Source: Pseudomonadota bacterium (lineage in GTDB: Bacteria > Pseudomonadota > Gammaproteobacteria > Nitrosococcales > Methylophagaceae). Taken from it: DNA of 64,000 nt. Where the stretch lies: assembly GCA_030576275.1 (NCBI GenBank), contig JALIBN010000005.1, forward strand, positions 17,030 through 81,029, read 5' to 3'. How positions within the stretch are numbered: position 1 is the first letter of the stretch; each line of letters opens with the position of its first letter. Below, piece after piece: positions 28,470 through 39,813 of the stretch. The position numbers and the translations under genes were made by a program. The notes under the pieces were generated by a model. The model searched no databases. It was not told the origin of the DNA and worked only from the letters and a program-made list of their open reading frames with translations.

Positions 28470-29326
28470 CTCCTGATCAATATTGCCAAGATAAGGCAGC
28501 CAAAAGCGGCTCCAGTTTTTATTACAGTTTTCGTTTCCTACCGTTACAACAACGCCAAGCCATCATTGCTCTTTATGCTTTTTGCCGCGAAGTCGATGAT
28601 ACGGTCGATGAAATAGCAGATACCGATATAGCCAGTACAAAACTAGCTTGGTGGCGCGAAGAGATTCAGCGCACTTTCCATGGTATTGCCACTCATCCCG
28701 TTGGCTTGGCATTGCAATCTGCTTTGCAAAACTTCGATTTACATGAAGAGTACTTCATGGAAATCATTGATGGCATGGCCATGGACTTAGACCAATTTAG
28801 TTACCCTGAATTTAAAAATCTAGCCTTATATTGTCATCGTGCGGCCAGTGTCGTGGGTTTATTATCTGTAGAAATATTCGGCTATGAAGATAGAAAAACG
28901 CTTAAATATGCCGAAAACTTAGGCCTGGCATTACAACTAACCAATATCATCCGTGATGTGCGAGAAGATGCTGAGCGCGGTCGAATTTATCTTCCCCAAG
29001 ATGAATTGCAACAATTCAATGTTAGTGCCGATGATTTGCTTGCCCTTAAATCGAGTCCTGAACTCATTAACTTACTAAAATTTCAAACGGTAAGGGCCAA
29101 AAAATATTACCAACAGGCTTTACAACTCTTACCTGAAAACGACCGTTACACTCAGCGGACAGGCCTCATCATGGCGGCTATTTATGAAGCCACGTTAGAT
29201 GAAATTGAAAAAGATAACTTCCAAGTAATGCAACATCGCGTGTCATTAACACCGCTTAGGAAATTATGGCTCGCTTGGCGCATCGCTCGCCGTGAAAAAC
29301 GGCTACATCGAAAAAATACCCGTTAA
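28466..29326 (+). CDS. hpnD: Presqualene diphosphate synthase (squalene/phytoene synthase family)
   Basis: A 286-residue head-to-head prenyltransferase. The first aspartate motif is FCREVDDTVDEIAD (about residues 39-52) and the second is NIIRDVREDAERGRIYLPQD (about 159-178); both are complete. HpnD condenses two farnesyl diphosphates to presqualene diphosphate. HpnE follows 3 bases later, supporting squalene rather than carotenoid synthesis. The companion hpnC and a squalene-hopene cyclase are not in the window. Confidence 0.9.
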   Translation: MTPDQYCQDKAAKSGSSFYYSFRFLPLQQRQAIIALYAFCREVDDTVDEIADTDIASTKLAWWREEIQRTFHGIATHPVGLALQSALQNFDLHEEYFMEIIDGMAMDLDQFSYPEFKNLALYCHRAASVVGLLSVEIFGYEDRKTLKYAENLGLALQLTNIIRDVREDAERGRIYLPQDELQQFNVSADDLLALKSSPELINLLKFQTVRAKKYYQQALQLLPENDRYTQRTGLIMAAIYEATLDEIEKDNFQVMQHRVSLTPLRKLWLAWRIARREKRLHRKNTR

Positions 29327-29329
29327 TTC

Positions 29330-30604
29330 ATGACAACCCTGATTATTGGTGGTGGCTGGAGCGGTCTGGCGGCAGCCGTTACACTTGTTCAGCAAGGTCA
29401 TCCTGTTCATTTGATCGAGTCGGCAAAACAACTGGGCGGTCGAGCAAGAAATGTATCGTGGCATGGTCATGTCATTGATAATGGTCAGCACTTAATGATT
29501 GGTGCCTATCAACACATGCTAGACATGATGGCGTTAGTGGGCATTTCTGCTGAAGATGCATTTGATCGTTATACTATAGATATCACCCTATATGACACTT
29601 TCTTTCCGCCACTTATACTCTCTGCAAAAAATTGGCTACCATGGCCATTCTCGCTAGCATGGAATCTGATTGCTAGCGCAGGTCTTACTGGTTTTTATCA
29701 GGTCGTGAAATTACATTCCCATAGTCATAAGTTATTGTCCGGCGATGATATGAGTGTAAGTGACTGGTTACTTTTAACTAAACAATCCGAACGGCTTATT
29801 AAGCAACTCTGGGTCCCTCTTTGCTTGGCGACCTTAAACACACCGATCACAGAGGCTTCGGCTCATCGACTAGCGACCGTATTACAGGAGAGTCTTGGTC
29901 GAAGAAAATCAGCCGCTGATTCTTTGATTCCGCGAATGCCATTAGGTGATCTATTTCCAATCGCTGCTGCCAACTTCATTAAACAGCATGGCGGTAAAAT
30001 CAGCCTGCAAACTCGCGCTAAAAAGCTACTTATCGAGGATAATAAAGTTCAAGGTATAATCTGCCAAGATGGTCATAAAATCATCGCTAGCAACCTTATT
30101 GTGGCGACGAGCCCCAGTCACTGTGCCGATCTACTGTCTCCCTACCTCACAATCAATAAACCTATTGAATATCCTATCAGCACAGTTTATTTGCAGTATA
30201 CAACCACAATCAGCTTACCTTCACCTATGATTGGCATGACTGGTACCATCAGCCAGTGGGTATTTGATCGTAGCGCACAATCACCCGGCCAGTTAGCAGT
30301 CGTCATTAGCGCCCCTGGCGAGCATGAAAAACTAACAAAGTCTGAATTAGTGAGCTTAGTAAGCAAAGAATTGCATCATATGTTGCCTTACCTGCCCGAA
30401 CAAGCAAGTGATAGCTTGGTTATCCGTGAAAAACGCGCTACTTTTGCCTGCACCGTAAATATTGAACAGGAACGTCCACTCTCCGAAACAACTATCAGCG
30501 GACTGTGGTTAGCAGGCGATTTTGTTGCCAATGGTTATCCAGCAACATTGGAAGGTGCCGTTCGCAATGGCCAACACTGCGCGAAACTACTTTTAACCAA
30601 ATAA
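29330..30604 (+). CDS. hpnE: Hydroxysqualene dehydroxylase (FAD-dependent amine oxidase family)
   Basis: A 424-residue flavoprotein starting LIIGGGWSGLAAAVTLVQQG, a Rossmann FAD motif, then GGRARNV near residue 36 and a C-terminal GLWLAGDFVANGYPATLEGA FAD-closing motif. In studied bacteria HpnE reduces hydroxysqualene to squalene. ORF spacing after hpnD is 3 bases. A desaturase of carotenoid pathways is the main alternative, but length and the HpnD partner favour HpnE. Confidence 0.88.
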   Translation: MTTLIIGGGWSGLAAAVTLVQQGHPVHLIESAKQLGGRARNVSWHGHVIDNGQHLMIGAYQHMLDMMALVGISAEDAFDRYTIDITLYDTFFPPLILSAKNWLPWPFSLAWNLIASAGLTGFYQVVKLHSHSHKLLSGDDMSVSDWLLLTKQSERLIKQLWVPLCLATLNTPITEASAHRLATVLQESLGRRKSAADSLIPRMPLGDLFPIAAANFIKQHGGKISLQTRAKKLLIEDNKVQGIICQDGHKIIASNLIVATSPSHCADLLSPYLTINKPIEYPISTVYLQYTTTISLPSPMIGMTGTISQWVFDRSAQSPGQLAVVISAPGEHEKLTKSELVSLVSKELHHMLPYLPEQASDSLVIREKRATFACTVNIEQERPLSETTISGLWLAGDFVANGYPATLEGAVRNGQHCAKLLLTK

Positions 30605-30678
30605 TTGGCTTAAGTCGATATCATCTGCTGGGCTTGTTATACTGTCGTTTTTACCCTTTTAATATCCAAAGGAAGACC

Positions 30679-31011
30679 ATGTTTTATAAAACTCGTTTTT
30701 TACTAAGCTCTCTTTTACTCTGCTCTGTACTTGTTGCCTGTGGTGACAATGAGACAGCCCAATCTACAAATACCGAAGCGACTACTGAGCAAGTAACAAC
30801 AAATGCGGCAATACCAACTAATAAAATCGAAGCCGGCATGACACAACAAGCTATTACAGATTTATTAGGTACGCCAACATTGAGTCAAACACATACCTTG
30901 GACTCACTGACTATGATACACAGCGAATGGACTAATGAAACAGGCACTGTCAGTATTCAGTTTATAGACGGAATTGTTACGTTCAACCAATTTACACCAA
31001 CCAGCAAGTAA
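30679..31011 (+). CDS. Small lipoprotein with SmpA/BamE-like fold
   Basis: A 110-residue protein. The start at ATG 30679 is chosen because GGAAG precedes it and it gives a lipoprotein signal ending VLVACGD (Cys at about 20); the frame is open upstream inside hpnE, but that part is noise. A low-complexity Thr/Asn/Glu linker follows, then IEAGMTQQAITDLLGTP, the pattern of SmpA/OmlA-type domains. It should be anchored in an envelope membrane facing the periplasm. Function unknown. Confidence 0.8.
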   Translation: MFYKTRFLLSSLLLCSVLVACGDNETAQSTNTEATTEQVTTNAAIPTNKIEAGMTQQAITDLLGTPTLSQTHTLDSLTMIHSEWTNETGTVSIQFIDGIVTFNQFTPTSK

Positions 31012-31017
31012 AAACTC

Positions 31018-31749
31018 ATGCCATACACTGCCGCTCCAGGTCTATTAAATGATCGTGTTATTCTCATCACTGGTGCCGGTAGTGGTATTGGTTCCGCCGT
31101 CGCTAAAGCTTACTCACGCCACGGCGCCACTATAGTATTACTTGATAAAAAAATTCCCGCTTTAGAGCGCGTTTATGATGATATCGTTGCCGAAGGTTTA
31201 TCTACTCCTGCAATTTATCCGTTAGATTTGAAAGGTGCGACTATTTCAGATTATGACGATCTGGCGAGTTCAATAGATGATAACTTTGGTCGCTTAGATG
31301 GTCTGGTTCATTGCGCAGCGTCACTGGGTCAGATAGCCCCTGTACTACATCAAGATCCGCAAGTTTGGCTAGAGACCTTGCATATCAATCTTGCCGCACC
31401 TTATTTATTAACACATGCCTGCCTGGCCTTATTGCATAAACAGGCTCACGCTTCTATTATCTTTACTACCGATGTCCATAAAGATAAAGCATATTGGTCT
31501 AGTTATGGCGTAGGCAAGGCTGGAATTGAATCACTCAGTAAACAACTTGCTGACGAACTGGAATCAGATGGTCGAGTACGTGTTAACTGTATCGATCCTG
31601 GCACGGTAAAAACGCCACTACATGCCCGCGCTTTTCCCGGTATTAGTCCAACAAACCTACCTGTTCCCGAAGATGTCGTGTCGACCTATCTATACCTAAT
31701 GAGCGAAGATAGTTTTAATATAAATGGCGATCTCATCAAAGCACAATAA
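31018..31749 (+). CDS. yciK: Short-chain dehydrogenase/reductase, YciK type
   Basis: A 243-residue SDR. The NAD(P) motif GAGSGIGSAVA is near residue 22, CAASLGQ near residue 98 (NAAG equivalent), and the catalytic Tyr-Lys is in YGVGKAG (about residue 162). The N-terminal region with an acidic or Asp residue after VVLLD suggests NAD preference. Overall it resembles YciK, an uncharacterised enterobacterial oxidoreductase. Substrate unknown. It follows the small lipoprotein by 6 bases. Confidence 0.85.
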   Translation: MPYTAAPGLLNDRVILITGAGSGIGSAVAKAYSRHGATIVLLDKKIPALERVYDDIVAEGLSTPAIYPLDLKGATISDYDDLASSIDDNFGRLDGLVHCAASLGQIAPVLHQDPQVWLETLHINLAAPYLLTHACLALLHKQAHASIIFTTDVHKDKAYWSSYGVGKAGIESLSKQLADELESDGRVRVNCIDPGTVKTPLHARAFPGISPTNLPVPEDVVSTYLYLMSEDSFNINGDLIKAQ

Positions 31750-31867
31750 TAATCATCGTCAAATTACTGGCGAATACGATCAAGCAATTGAAATATATAG
31801 ATAATTTAACTGGCACGCTTTTAGCAGTATCTAGTTCAACACGCAAACTAGAACTAGGACGAGCATT

Positions 31868-32857
31868 ATGAAAAATCAATTTCATGCCGAAACAGCAAAA
31901 TTATCTTTGGTTGGTAAAGACAGTCATGCCATCAACTTTAGTCAGTCCAAAGATGACAATCAAGATATTGAATATATTGCCGCCCGCTTACCCGCGGTCT
32001 TACAAACATCCTTAGAATTAGATGATGTTATCGGACTGTTTCACAAAGAAATCATTAAAATACTGCCTTACGATAGCTTACATTATCAACATCATGGCGT
32101 TCATTGCGACATTAGTACCGCGAATCGAAGTCATCACTCATGCAACTATCGCTTAGAAATGAACAACGTATGGCTGGGTGAATTAACGCTTACCCGTCGC
32201 ACTAAATTTAGCGATACAGATCTGCATTTATTAGAAGTTCTGTTATGTAAATTAATTTACCCCGTTCGAAATTGTCTATTATTCCGTCAAGCACAAAATG
32301 CTGCCCTAGAAGATAAATTAACCGGGTTAAATAACCGAGGTGCTTTTGATACTTGTCTAAGACGAGAAATCGACTTAGCTCATCGTCAACACATGCCTAT
32401 GTCACTTATTGTATTAGATATTGATAACTTCAAAATCATTAATGATACTCATGGCCACAGCAGCGGTGATTCAGCATTACGATTATTAGCGAAATCAATT
32501 ACTGAGACAATGCGTGCTAGTGATATAGCCTTCCGCTACGGCGGTGAAGAATTCAGTTTGATTTTAAGTAACACTAATAGTAAATCAGCACATTTATTAG
32601 CAGAGCGTCTTCGGGTAGCCGCATTTTCACTGATCTGCAGTGATGGTAAGCTTAATTATGGTTTCTCTATTAGCCTAGGTGTCGCTGAACTGAACCGTGG
32701 TGAGCAGGGTGGTAGCCTGTTTGACCGAGCAGACCACGCTTTATATCAAGCTAAGAAATTAGGTAGAAATTTAACCGTCTGTGCCCCTACCCTTACCAGT
32801 AATGATAATATTAATGCTTGTGCTTATACACACCATAAAAAAGGGGCTTTTAAATAA
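31868..32857 (+). CDS. Diguanylate cyclase (GGDEF domain)
   Basis: A 329-residue protein with no membrane segment. Residues about 25-150 form a GAF-like sensory region and about 160-315 the GGDEF domain: LTGLNNRGAFD, LDIDNFKIINDTHGHSSGD, RYGGEEFSLIL (active-site GGEEF) and ISLGVAE. It should make cyclic di-GMP from GTP. An inhibitory I-site RxxD five residues before GGEEF is not evident: SDIAFRYGGEEF lacks it. AGGA precedes the ATG. Its last codons overlap a terminator. Confidence 0.92.
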   Translation: MKNQFHAETAKLSLVGKDSHAINFSQSKDDNQDIEYIAARLPAVLQTSLELDDVIGLFHKEIIKILPYDSLHYQHHGVHCDISTANRSHHSCNYRLEMNNVWLGELTLTRRTKFSDTDLHLLEVLLCKLIYPVRNCLLFRQAQNAALEDKLTGLNNRGAFDTCLRREIDLAHRQHMPMSLIVLDIDNFKIINDTHGHSSGDSALRLLAKSITETMRASDIAFRYGGEEFSLILSNTNSKSAHLLAERLRVAAFSLICSDGKLNYGFSISLGVAELNRGEQGGSLFDRADHALYQAKKLGRNLTVCAPTLTSNDNINACAYTHHKKGAFK

Positions 32858-32871
32858 AAGCCCCTTTTTTT
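32838..32871. terminator. Bidirectional terminator at the end of the GGDEF gene
   Basis: A-run, GGGGCTTTT (32843-32851), short loop, AAAAGCCCC (32856-32864) and a T7 tract. The stop codon of the cyclase gene (32855-32857) lies inside the hairpin. It also works on the minus strand for rluB, which ends at 32892. Confidence 0.9.
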
Positions 32872-32891
32872 AAACAATTTTTACGATTTAT

Positions 32892-33797
32892 TTATCGTCC
32901 ACGTACCCGAGGCTCACGTTTAGATTTTACATCTGAAGTGCTTGTTTTTTGACGTGAAGGTTTTGCTCCAACTTTTGATGGCTTTGATGCCATATTTTTT
33001 AGCGGTCGTAAGGTCTTCTCGCGTTGCGCACGTCCCGCTATTTTGGGTGTTGCCAACGTTTGTAATGAATCAACTGAGTCATACAATGCTTCAACGTCAC
33101 CAGGCAAAGCCATCATCCAACGTCCCATTTTCAGTTGTTTTGGAATGATAATTGGCCCATAGCGTACACGCATCAGACGACTAACTTGTACACCTTGGCT
33201 TTCCCATAAACGGCGAACTTCACGATTACGTCCTTCTTGAATAACCACGTGGTACCAATGATTTGCACCTTCACCACCACCATCTTGGATGTCGGCAAAT
33301 TTTGCTTTACCATCTTCTAGTTCAACGCCATCACGAAGATTTTGCATTATCTCGGTAGTTACCTCGCCCAAGACACGCACTGCATATTCACGATCCATTT
33401 CATTTGAAGGATGCATCAACTTATTAGCCAAATCACCATCCGTTGTTAACAATATTAAACCACTAGTATTAATATCTAAACGACCCACACTCACCCAACG
33501 ACCTTCTTCTGGTGCAGGTAATGATTGGAAAATAGTACGACGACCTTCTGGATCTTTACGCGTACAGACTTCGCCCACCGGTTTGTTATAAAGAATAACT
33601 TGTTGTGGTTGCTGCCATAAGCGTTTTGGTGACAAAGGTTTGCCATCCATACGCAGTGTATCGCCAACATTAGCTTGATCACCAAGGCTAGCCACTTCAC
33701 CATTTAGCTGGACTTTACCTTCTTTAATCCACGTCTCAATTTGACGACGCGATCCGTAACCCGCTCGTGCTAATATTTTTTGAATTCTTTCTGCCAT
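32892..33797 (-). CDS. rluB: 23S rRNA pseudouridine synthase RluB type
   Basis: A 301-residue RsuA/RluB/E/F-family synthase. Residues about 2-60 form an S4 RNA-binding domain (RIQKILARAGYGSRRQIE), and the catalytic aspartate is in GRLDINTSGLILLTTDGD near residue 105; RLMRVRYGP near residue 205 is also typical. The C-terminal 60 residues are basic and low complexity, as in RluB (target U2605). It ends the minus-strand run that starts with crcB, 42 bases after trpS. Confidence 0.93.
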   Translation of the reverse strand: MAERIQKILARAGYGSRRQIETWIKEGKVQLNGEVASLGDQANVGDTLRMDGKPLSPKRLWQQPQQVILYNKPVGEVCTRKDPEGRRTIFQSLPAPEEGRWVSVGRLDINTSGLILLTTDGDLANKLMHPSNEMDREYAVRVLGEVTTEIMQNLRDGVELEDGKAKFADIQDGGGEGANHWYHVVIQEGRNREVRRLWESQGVQVSRLMRVRYGPIIIPKQLKMGRWMMALPGDVEALYDSVDSLQTLATPKIAGRAQREKTLRPLKNMASKPSKVGAKPSRQKTSTSDVKSKREPRVRGR

Positions 33798-33839
33798 TTG
33801 TATTGTCTCCCGACATGTTTGAGATTTGAAATAAACCTC

Positions 33840-35057
33840 TTATTTATAATTTAAGCCCATTGCGGAGCGAACTTCTTCTAAGGTATCGCGTGCAACTTCA
33901 CGTGCCGCTTCATTACCATCTTGAATAATACGACGTACATCTTCAGGATGCTGACTCAACTCAACGGCCCGTTGACGGATAGGCGTTAATTCTGCCGATA
34001 TGGCATCAATTAATGGCCCTTTACAATCTAAGCAACCTATTGCTGCTGTGCGACAGCCTTCCTGTACCCATTGTTTCTGATCTTCTGTTGCATAGACTTC
34101 GTGCAGTTGCCATACAGGGCAAAGCTCAGGGTTACCAGGATCGGTTCGACGAACACGATTGGGATCTGTGGGCATTTTTTTTACTTTCTCAGCCAAGGTA
34201 TCATCCGGCTCGCGTAAAGCAATTGTGTTGCCGTAAGATTTAGACATCTTCTGGCCATCAAGGCCCGGCATTTTTGACGCTGGCGTTAATAATGCTTTAG
34301 GTTCAGGCAAGATAACCTTACCGCCGCCTTCAAGAAATCCAAATAATCGCTCAGTGTCACCTAAAGCTAAATTCTGCTGACTTTTTAATAAAGCGCGAGC
34401 AGTTTCTAATGCTTCTGTATCACCTTGTTCTTGATACGCTTTACGCAAATTATTATACAGCTTAGCGTTTTTCTTACCCATTTTCATAATGGCCGCTTCA
34501 GCTTTTTGTTCAAAGTCTTTTTCACGGCCATAAATATGATTAAAACGACGCGCGACTTCACGTGTTAATTCAACATGCACCACTTGATCTTCACCGACAG
34601 GTACTTGACCAGCACGATAAATTAAAATGTCAGCGCTTTGTAACAATGGGTAACCCAAAAAGCCATAAGTCGATAAGTCTTTTTCTTTAAGTTTTTCTTG
34701 CTGATCTTTATAGGTAGGAACACGTTCTAACCATGACAGCGGCGTCATCATCGACAACAACAAATGTAATTCAGCATGTTCTGGAACTTGCGATTGCAAA
34801 AATAACGACACGGCAGAAGGTTCTATACCTGCGGCAATCCAGTCGATGACCATTTCCCAAACGCTTTCTTCAATGCCTTGCGTGTCTTCATAATGCGTAG
34901 TCAGGGCATGCCAATCAGCCACAAAGAAGAAACAATCAAATTCATGCTGAAGCTTAATCCAATTTTTTAACACGCCATGATAATGCCCCAGATGAAGCTG
35001 TCCTGTTGGACGCATACCTGAAACGATACGACGGGATTGTAATGCTACGGTATCCAA
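33840..35057 (-). CDS. trpS: Tryptophanyl-tRNA synthetase
   Basis: A 405-residue class I synthetase charging tRNA-Trp. The HIGH-like motif is GQLHLGHYHG near residue 19 and the KMSKS motif is GQKMSKSYGN near residue 230. I choose TTG at 35057 because AGGAGA lies 5 bases upstream and the product begins just before RIVSGMRPTGQ; the frame is open to 35165, but the extra residues (Cys/Thr-rich) overlap the M50 gene and have no family match. The upstream M50 gene ends 43 bases earlier. Confidence 0.94.
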   Translation of the reverse strand: MDTVALQSRRIVSGMRPTGQLHLGHYHGVLKNWIKLQHEFDCFFFVADWHALTTHYEDTQGIEESVWEMVIDWIAAGIEPSAVSLFLQSQVPEHAELHLLLSMMTPLSWLERVPTYKDQQEKLKEKDLSTYGFLGYPLLQSADILIYRAGQVPVGEDQVVHVELTREVARRFNHIYGREKDFEQKAEAAIMKMGKKNAKLYNNLRKAYQEQGDTEALETARALLKSQQNLALGDTERLFGFLEGGGKVILPEPKALLTPASKMPGLDGQKMSKSYGNTIALREPDDTLAEKVKKMPTDPNRVRRTDPGNPELCPVWQLHEVYATEDQKQWVQEGCRTAAIGCLDCKGPLIDAISAELTPIRQRAVELSQHPEDVRRIIQDGNEAAREVARDTLEEVRSAMGLNYK

Positions 35058-35100
35058 TGTGTTCTCCTGATTCCTGCTTCTTGTTGAGCAAGATGTAGTG

Positions 35101-37346
<2,246 letters not shown>

Positions 37347-37347
37347 A

Positions 37348-37722
37348 TTAAAGCTGTCTTCCCATTACCAATCCCAACCACGTTGCAACTAAACATAAAG
37401 TGACGCTTAACACTACATTTAAGGCTGCTCGGCTTAGCTCTCCCGACTCCACTAGCATCAAGGTTTCAATCGAGAAAGTAGAAAACGTTGTGAACGCACC
37501 AAGAAAACCAATGATGATCGCACTTCGCCACTCAGCTGATACCAGCCCACGCTCAACAAACAATACAAATAAAATCCCCATAAACAAAGAGCCCACCACA
37601 TTGACTGCTAAGGTCCCATAAGGAAAATCTCGCCCTAATAAGCGATAAACATAAGATGACATGCCAAAACGTAATACCGCGCCTAAAGCACCACCGCCAG
37701 CAATAGTTAATAACTGTAGCAC
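37348..37722 (-). CDS. crcB: Fluoride ion channel CrcB/Fluc
   Basis: A 124-residue four-helix membrane protein; it acts as a dual-topology dimer exporting fluoride. GGALGAVLRFGMS near residue 9, GTLAVNVVGSLFMG near residue 36 and GFLGAFTTFSTFSIE near residue 73 (the Phe/Thr fluoride track) are diagnostic. The start is GTG at 37722. It heads the crcB-DUF190-serS-M50-trpS-rluB run. I see no fluoride riboswitch upstream. Confidence 0.95.
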   Translation of the reverse strand: MLQLLTIAGGGALGAVLRFGMSSYVYRLLGRDFPYGTLAVNVVGSLFMGILFVLFVERGLVSAEWRSAIIIGFLGAFTTFSTFSIETLMLVESGELSRAALNVVLSVTLCLVATWLGLVMGRQL

Positions 37723-37849
37723 GAACTTTTCTCAATAAAATCAAAGCGCATAGTTTACCTTATTACATACCAGTACTAATAACTGATTGTATCGTTAACT
37801 AACAATTATCAGCATTTCAAATACTTTAACTAATTAAAAACCTTTGAGT

Positions 37850-37873
37850 TTATAATGAAATTATAAGTTTTTT
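37850..37873 (+). promoter_or_regulatory. AT-rich hairpin upstream of the VIT gene
   Basis: TTATAAT (37850-37856), loop GAA, ATTATAA (37860-37866), followed by T6. The stem contains a perfect TATAAT that could be a -10 box, but no good -35 is at the right distance. It may be a weak terminator-like leader structure or a promoter. It lies about 55 bases before the VIT-family start. Confidence 0.3.
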
Positions 37874-37924
37874 GATAGATTATCATCTAATTATTAAATC
37901 AACGTCTTAACTATGGAGAGAATC

Positions 37925-38614
37925 ATGAGACACGCTGAAAAACATAAAACCCAACATCTCGGCTGGCTGCGAGCGGCCGTACTTGGTGCTAATGATGGAA
38001 TAGTTTCCACAGCCAGTCTTGTCTTAGGCGTTCTAGCTGCTGGAGCAACATCAAATAACATATTAATTGCAGGCATTGCAGGCCTAGTTGCGGGTGCTAT
38101 GTCGATGGCGGCAGGCGAATACGTATCAGTTAGTACGCAGTCAGATACCGAAAAGGCCGATTTAGAAAGGGAACGTCAGGAGTTAATGACACAACCACTA
38201 CACGAACATGCTGAATTGGCTGCAATTTATATTGGACGTGGGCTTGACGCGCAAATAGCATCTGAAGTCGCAACACAATTAATGGCTCATGACGCATTGG
38301 GCAGTCATGCTCGAGATGAATTAGGTATTTCCAAAATATCAACAGCTCGACCTATTCAAGCAGCACTTGCCTCTGCAGCCACTTTTTCTGTTGGTGCTTT
38401 CATGCCTCTGCTGATGGTACTTTTAGTGCCTCCCTCTGCTCTAATGTGGACAATAATGCTTAGCTCATTAATTTTTCTCGCACTATTAGGGTCTTTATCT
38501 GCCTATGCTGGAGGTGCTTCGATATTGATTGCTACAGCTCGCGTAACCTTTTGGGGCGCCTTAGCGATGGCGCTAACGACAGCTGTCGGCTCATTATTTG
38601 GTGTCGCTACCTAA
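37925..38614 (+). CDS. VIT1/CCC1-family transporter
   Basis: A 229-residue membrane protein with helices near residues 15-75 and three to four helices in the C-terminal half. LRAAVLGANDGIVSTASLVL, AGAMSMAAGEYVSVSTQSDT and the metal-binding acidic helix DLERERQEL are typical of the iron/manganese VIT family. It probably exports Fe2+ or Mn2+ from the cytoplasm. I choose ATG 37925, with GGAGAG correctly placed, over ATG 37913. It is monocistronic. Confidence 0.9.
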   Translation: MRHAEKHKTQHLGWLRAAVLGANDGIVSTASLVLGVLAAGATSNNILIAGIAGLVAGAMSMAAGEYVSVSTQSDTEKADLERERQELMTQPLHEHAELAAIYIGRGLDAQIASEVATQLMAHDALGSHARDELGISKISTARPIQAALASAATFSVGAFMPLLMVLLVPPSALMWTIMLSSLIFLALLGSLSAYAGGASILIATARVTFWGALAMALTTAVGSLFGVAT

Positions 38615-38699
38615 CCATCAGTTATCTTGTGTAGTTATGCTCCTTTGTATGGCATAAACACTCATAATACAAAAGCATTCGGCTCGATCAAAAAGTTAG

Positions 38700-39773
38700 C
38701 TATCTATCTTGATTAGTTGCGAGCTCGCCACTTGCATAACGTTCCACCATTTTACCGAGTGGAATGGTTTTAATTTTACTGGCATGCCCCGAACTACCAA
38801 AAGCGTCATAACGTGCTTCACATATCATCCGCATAGCTTGCAATGCTACTTTATAAAATTTACGCGGGTCAAATATACTGGCATTTTTTTCTTCAGCTAA
38901 AAACTGTCTAATTGCTCCCGTTGACGCCATGCGTAAGTCAGTATCAATATTGACTTTACGAACACCATATTTAATTCCTGTAACGATTTCATCTACTGGC
39001 ACACCATACGTTTGACCAATATCACCGCCATAGCTATTAATTATTTTTAACCAATCTTGCGGTACCGAACTCGAGCCATGCATGACAAAATGGGTATTCG
39101 GTAACCTTTTTTGCAATATTTTTAAACGACTAATAGCAAGTACGTCACCTGTTGGTGGCTTGGTAAACTTATAAGCACCATGACTGGTGCCAATAGCGAC
39201 CGCTAACGCATCCACCTGTGTGGCTTTTACAAAAGCGACAGCTTCATCAGGGTCAGTTAATAACTGGCTGTGCTTAAGTTGTTCAGCGGCACCATGTCCA
39301 TCTTCTTCTCCCATCATGCCCGTTTCCAATGAGCCCAGGCAACCCAGTTCACCTTCAACTGATACCCCACAGGCATGCGCCATATCAACGACATTTTTCG
39401 TTACAGCAACATTATAGTCAAATGATGATGGGGTTTTCATGTCCTCTAGCAAAGAACCATCCATCATCACCGAGCTAAAACCCGACTGAATCGATCTCGC
39501 ACAAACATGAGGTGCGGCGCCATGGTCTTGATGCATCACGACTGGAATATGAGGGTATTCTTCTATAGCGGCTAAAATCAAATGTCGTAGAAAAGGTTCG
39601 CCAGCGTATTTGCGAGCACCTGCTGAACCTTGCATTATGACTGGGCTATCGGCTGCATTGGCAGCCTGCATAATAGCCTTGACTTGTTCCATATTGTTGA
39701 CATTAAATGCAGGAATAGCAAAACTATGTTCTGCCGCATAATCGAGTAATTGACGCATTGAAATTAGAGCCAT
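38700..39773 (-). CDS. fba: Fructose-bisphosphate aldolase class II
   Basis: A 357-residue class II aldolase, Zn dependent: [12 protein letters not shown] near residue 80 carries a zinc ligand, [20 protein letters not shown] near residue 135 and [10 protein letters not shown] near residue 233 are active-site segments. It interconverts fructose-1,6-bisphosphate and triose phosphates; the CbbA-like form also accepts sedoheptulose bisphosphate in autotrophs and methylotrophs. It ends the tkt/gap/pgk/pyk/fba array, 40 bases after pyk. Confidence 0.95.
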   Translation of the reverse strand: MALISMRQLLDYAAEHSFAIPAFNVNNMEQVKAIMQAANAADSPVIMQGSAGARKYAGEPFLRHLILAAIEEYPHIPVVMHQDHGAAPHVCARSIQSGFSSVMMDGSLLEDMKTPSSFDYNVAVTKNVVDMAHACGVSVEGELGCLGSLETGMMGEEDGHGAAEQLKHSQLLTDPDEAVAFVKATQVDALAVAIGTSHGAYKFTKPPTGDVLAISRLKILQKRLPNTHFVMHGSSSVPQDWLKIINSYGGDIGQTYGVPVDEIVTGIKYGVRKVNIDTDLRMASTGAIRQFLAEEKNASIFDPRKFYKVALQAMRMICEARYDAFGSSGHASKIKTIPLGKMVERYASGELATNQDR

Positions 39774-39813
39774 ATTTCGCTACTCCATGATTTTGATGAT
39801 TTAATTGGCTAAT

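Noticed and set aside
37723..37912. Fluoride riboswitch upstream of crcB
   Set aside because: The conserved GGNGAUGG and CUGAUGA-type segments were not found in the minus-strand leader.
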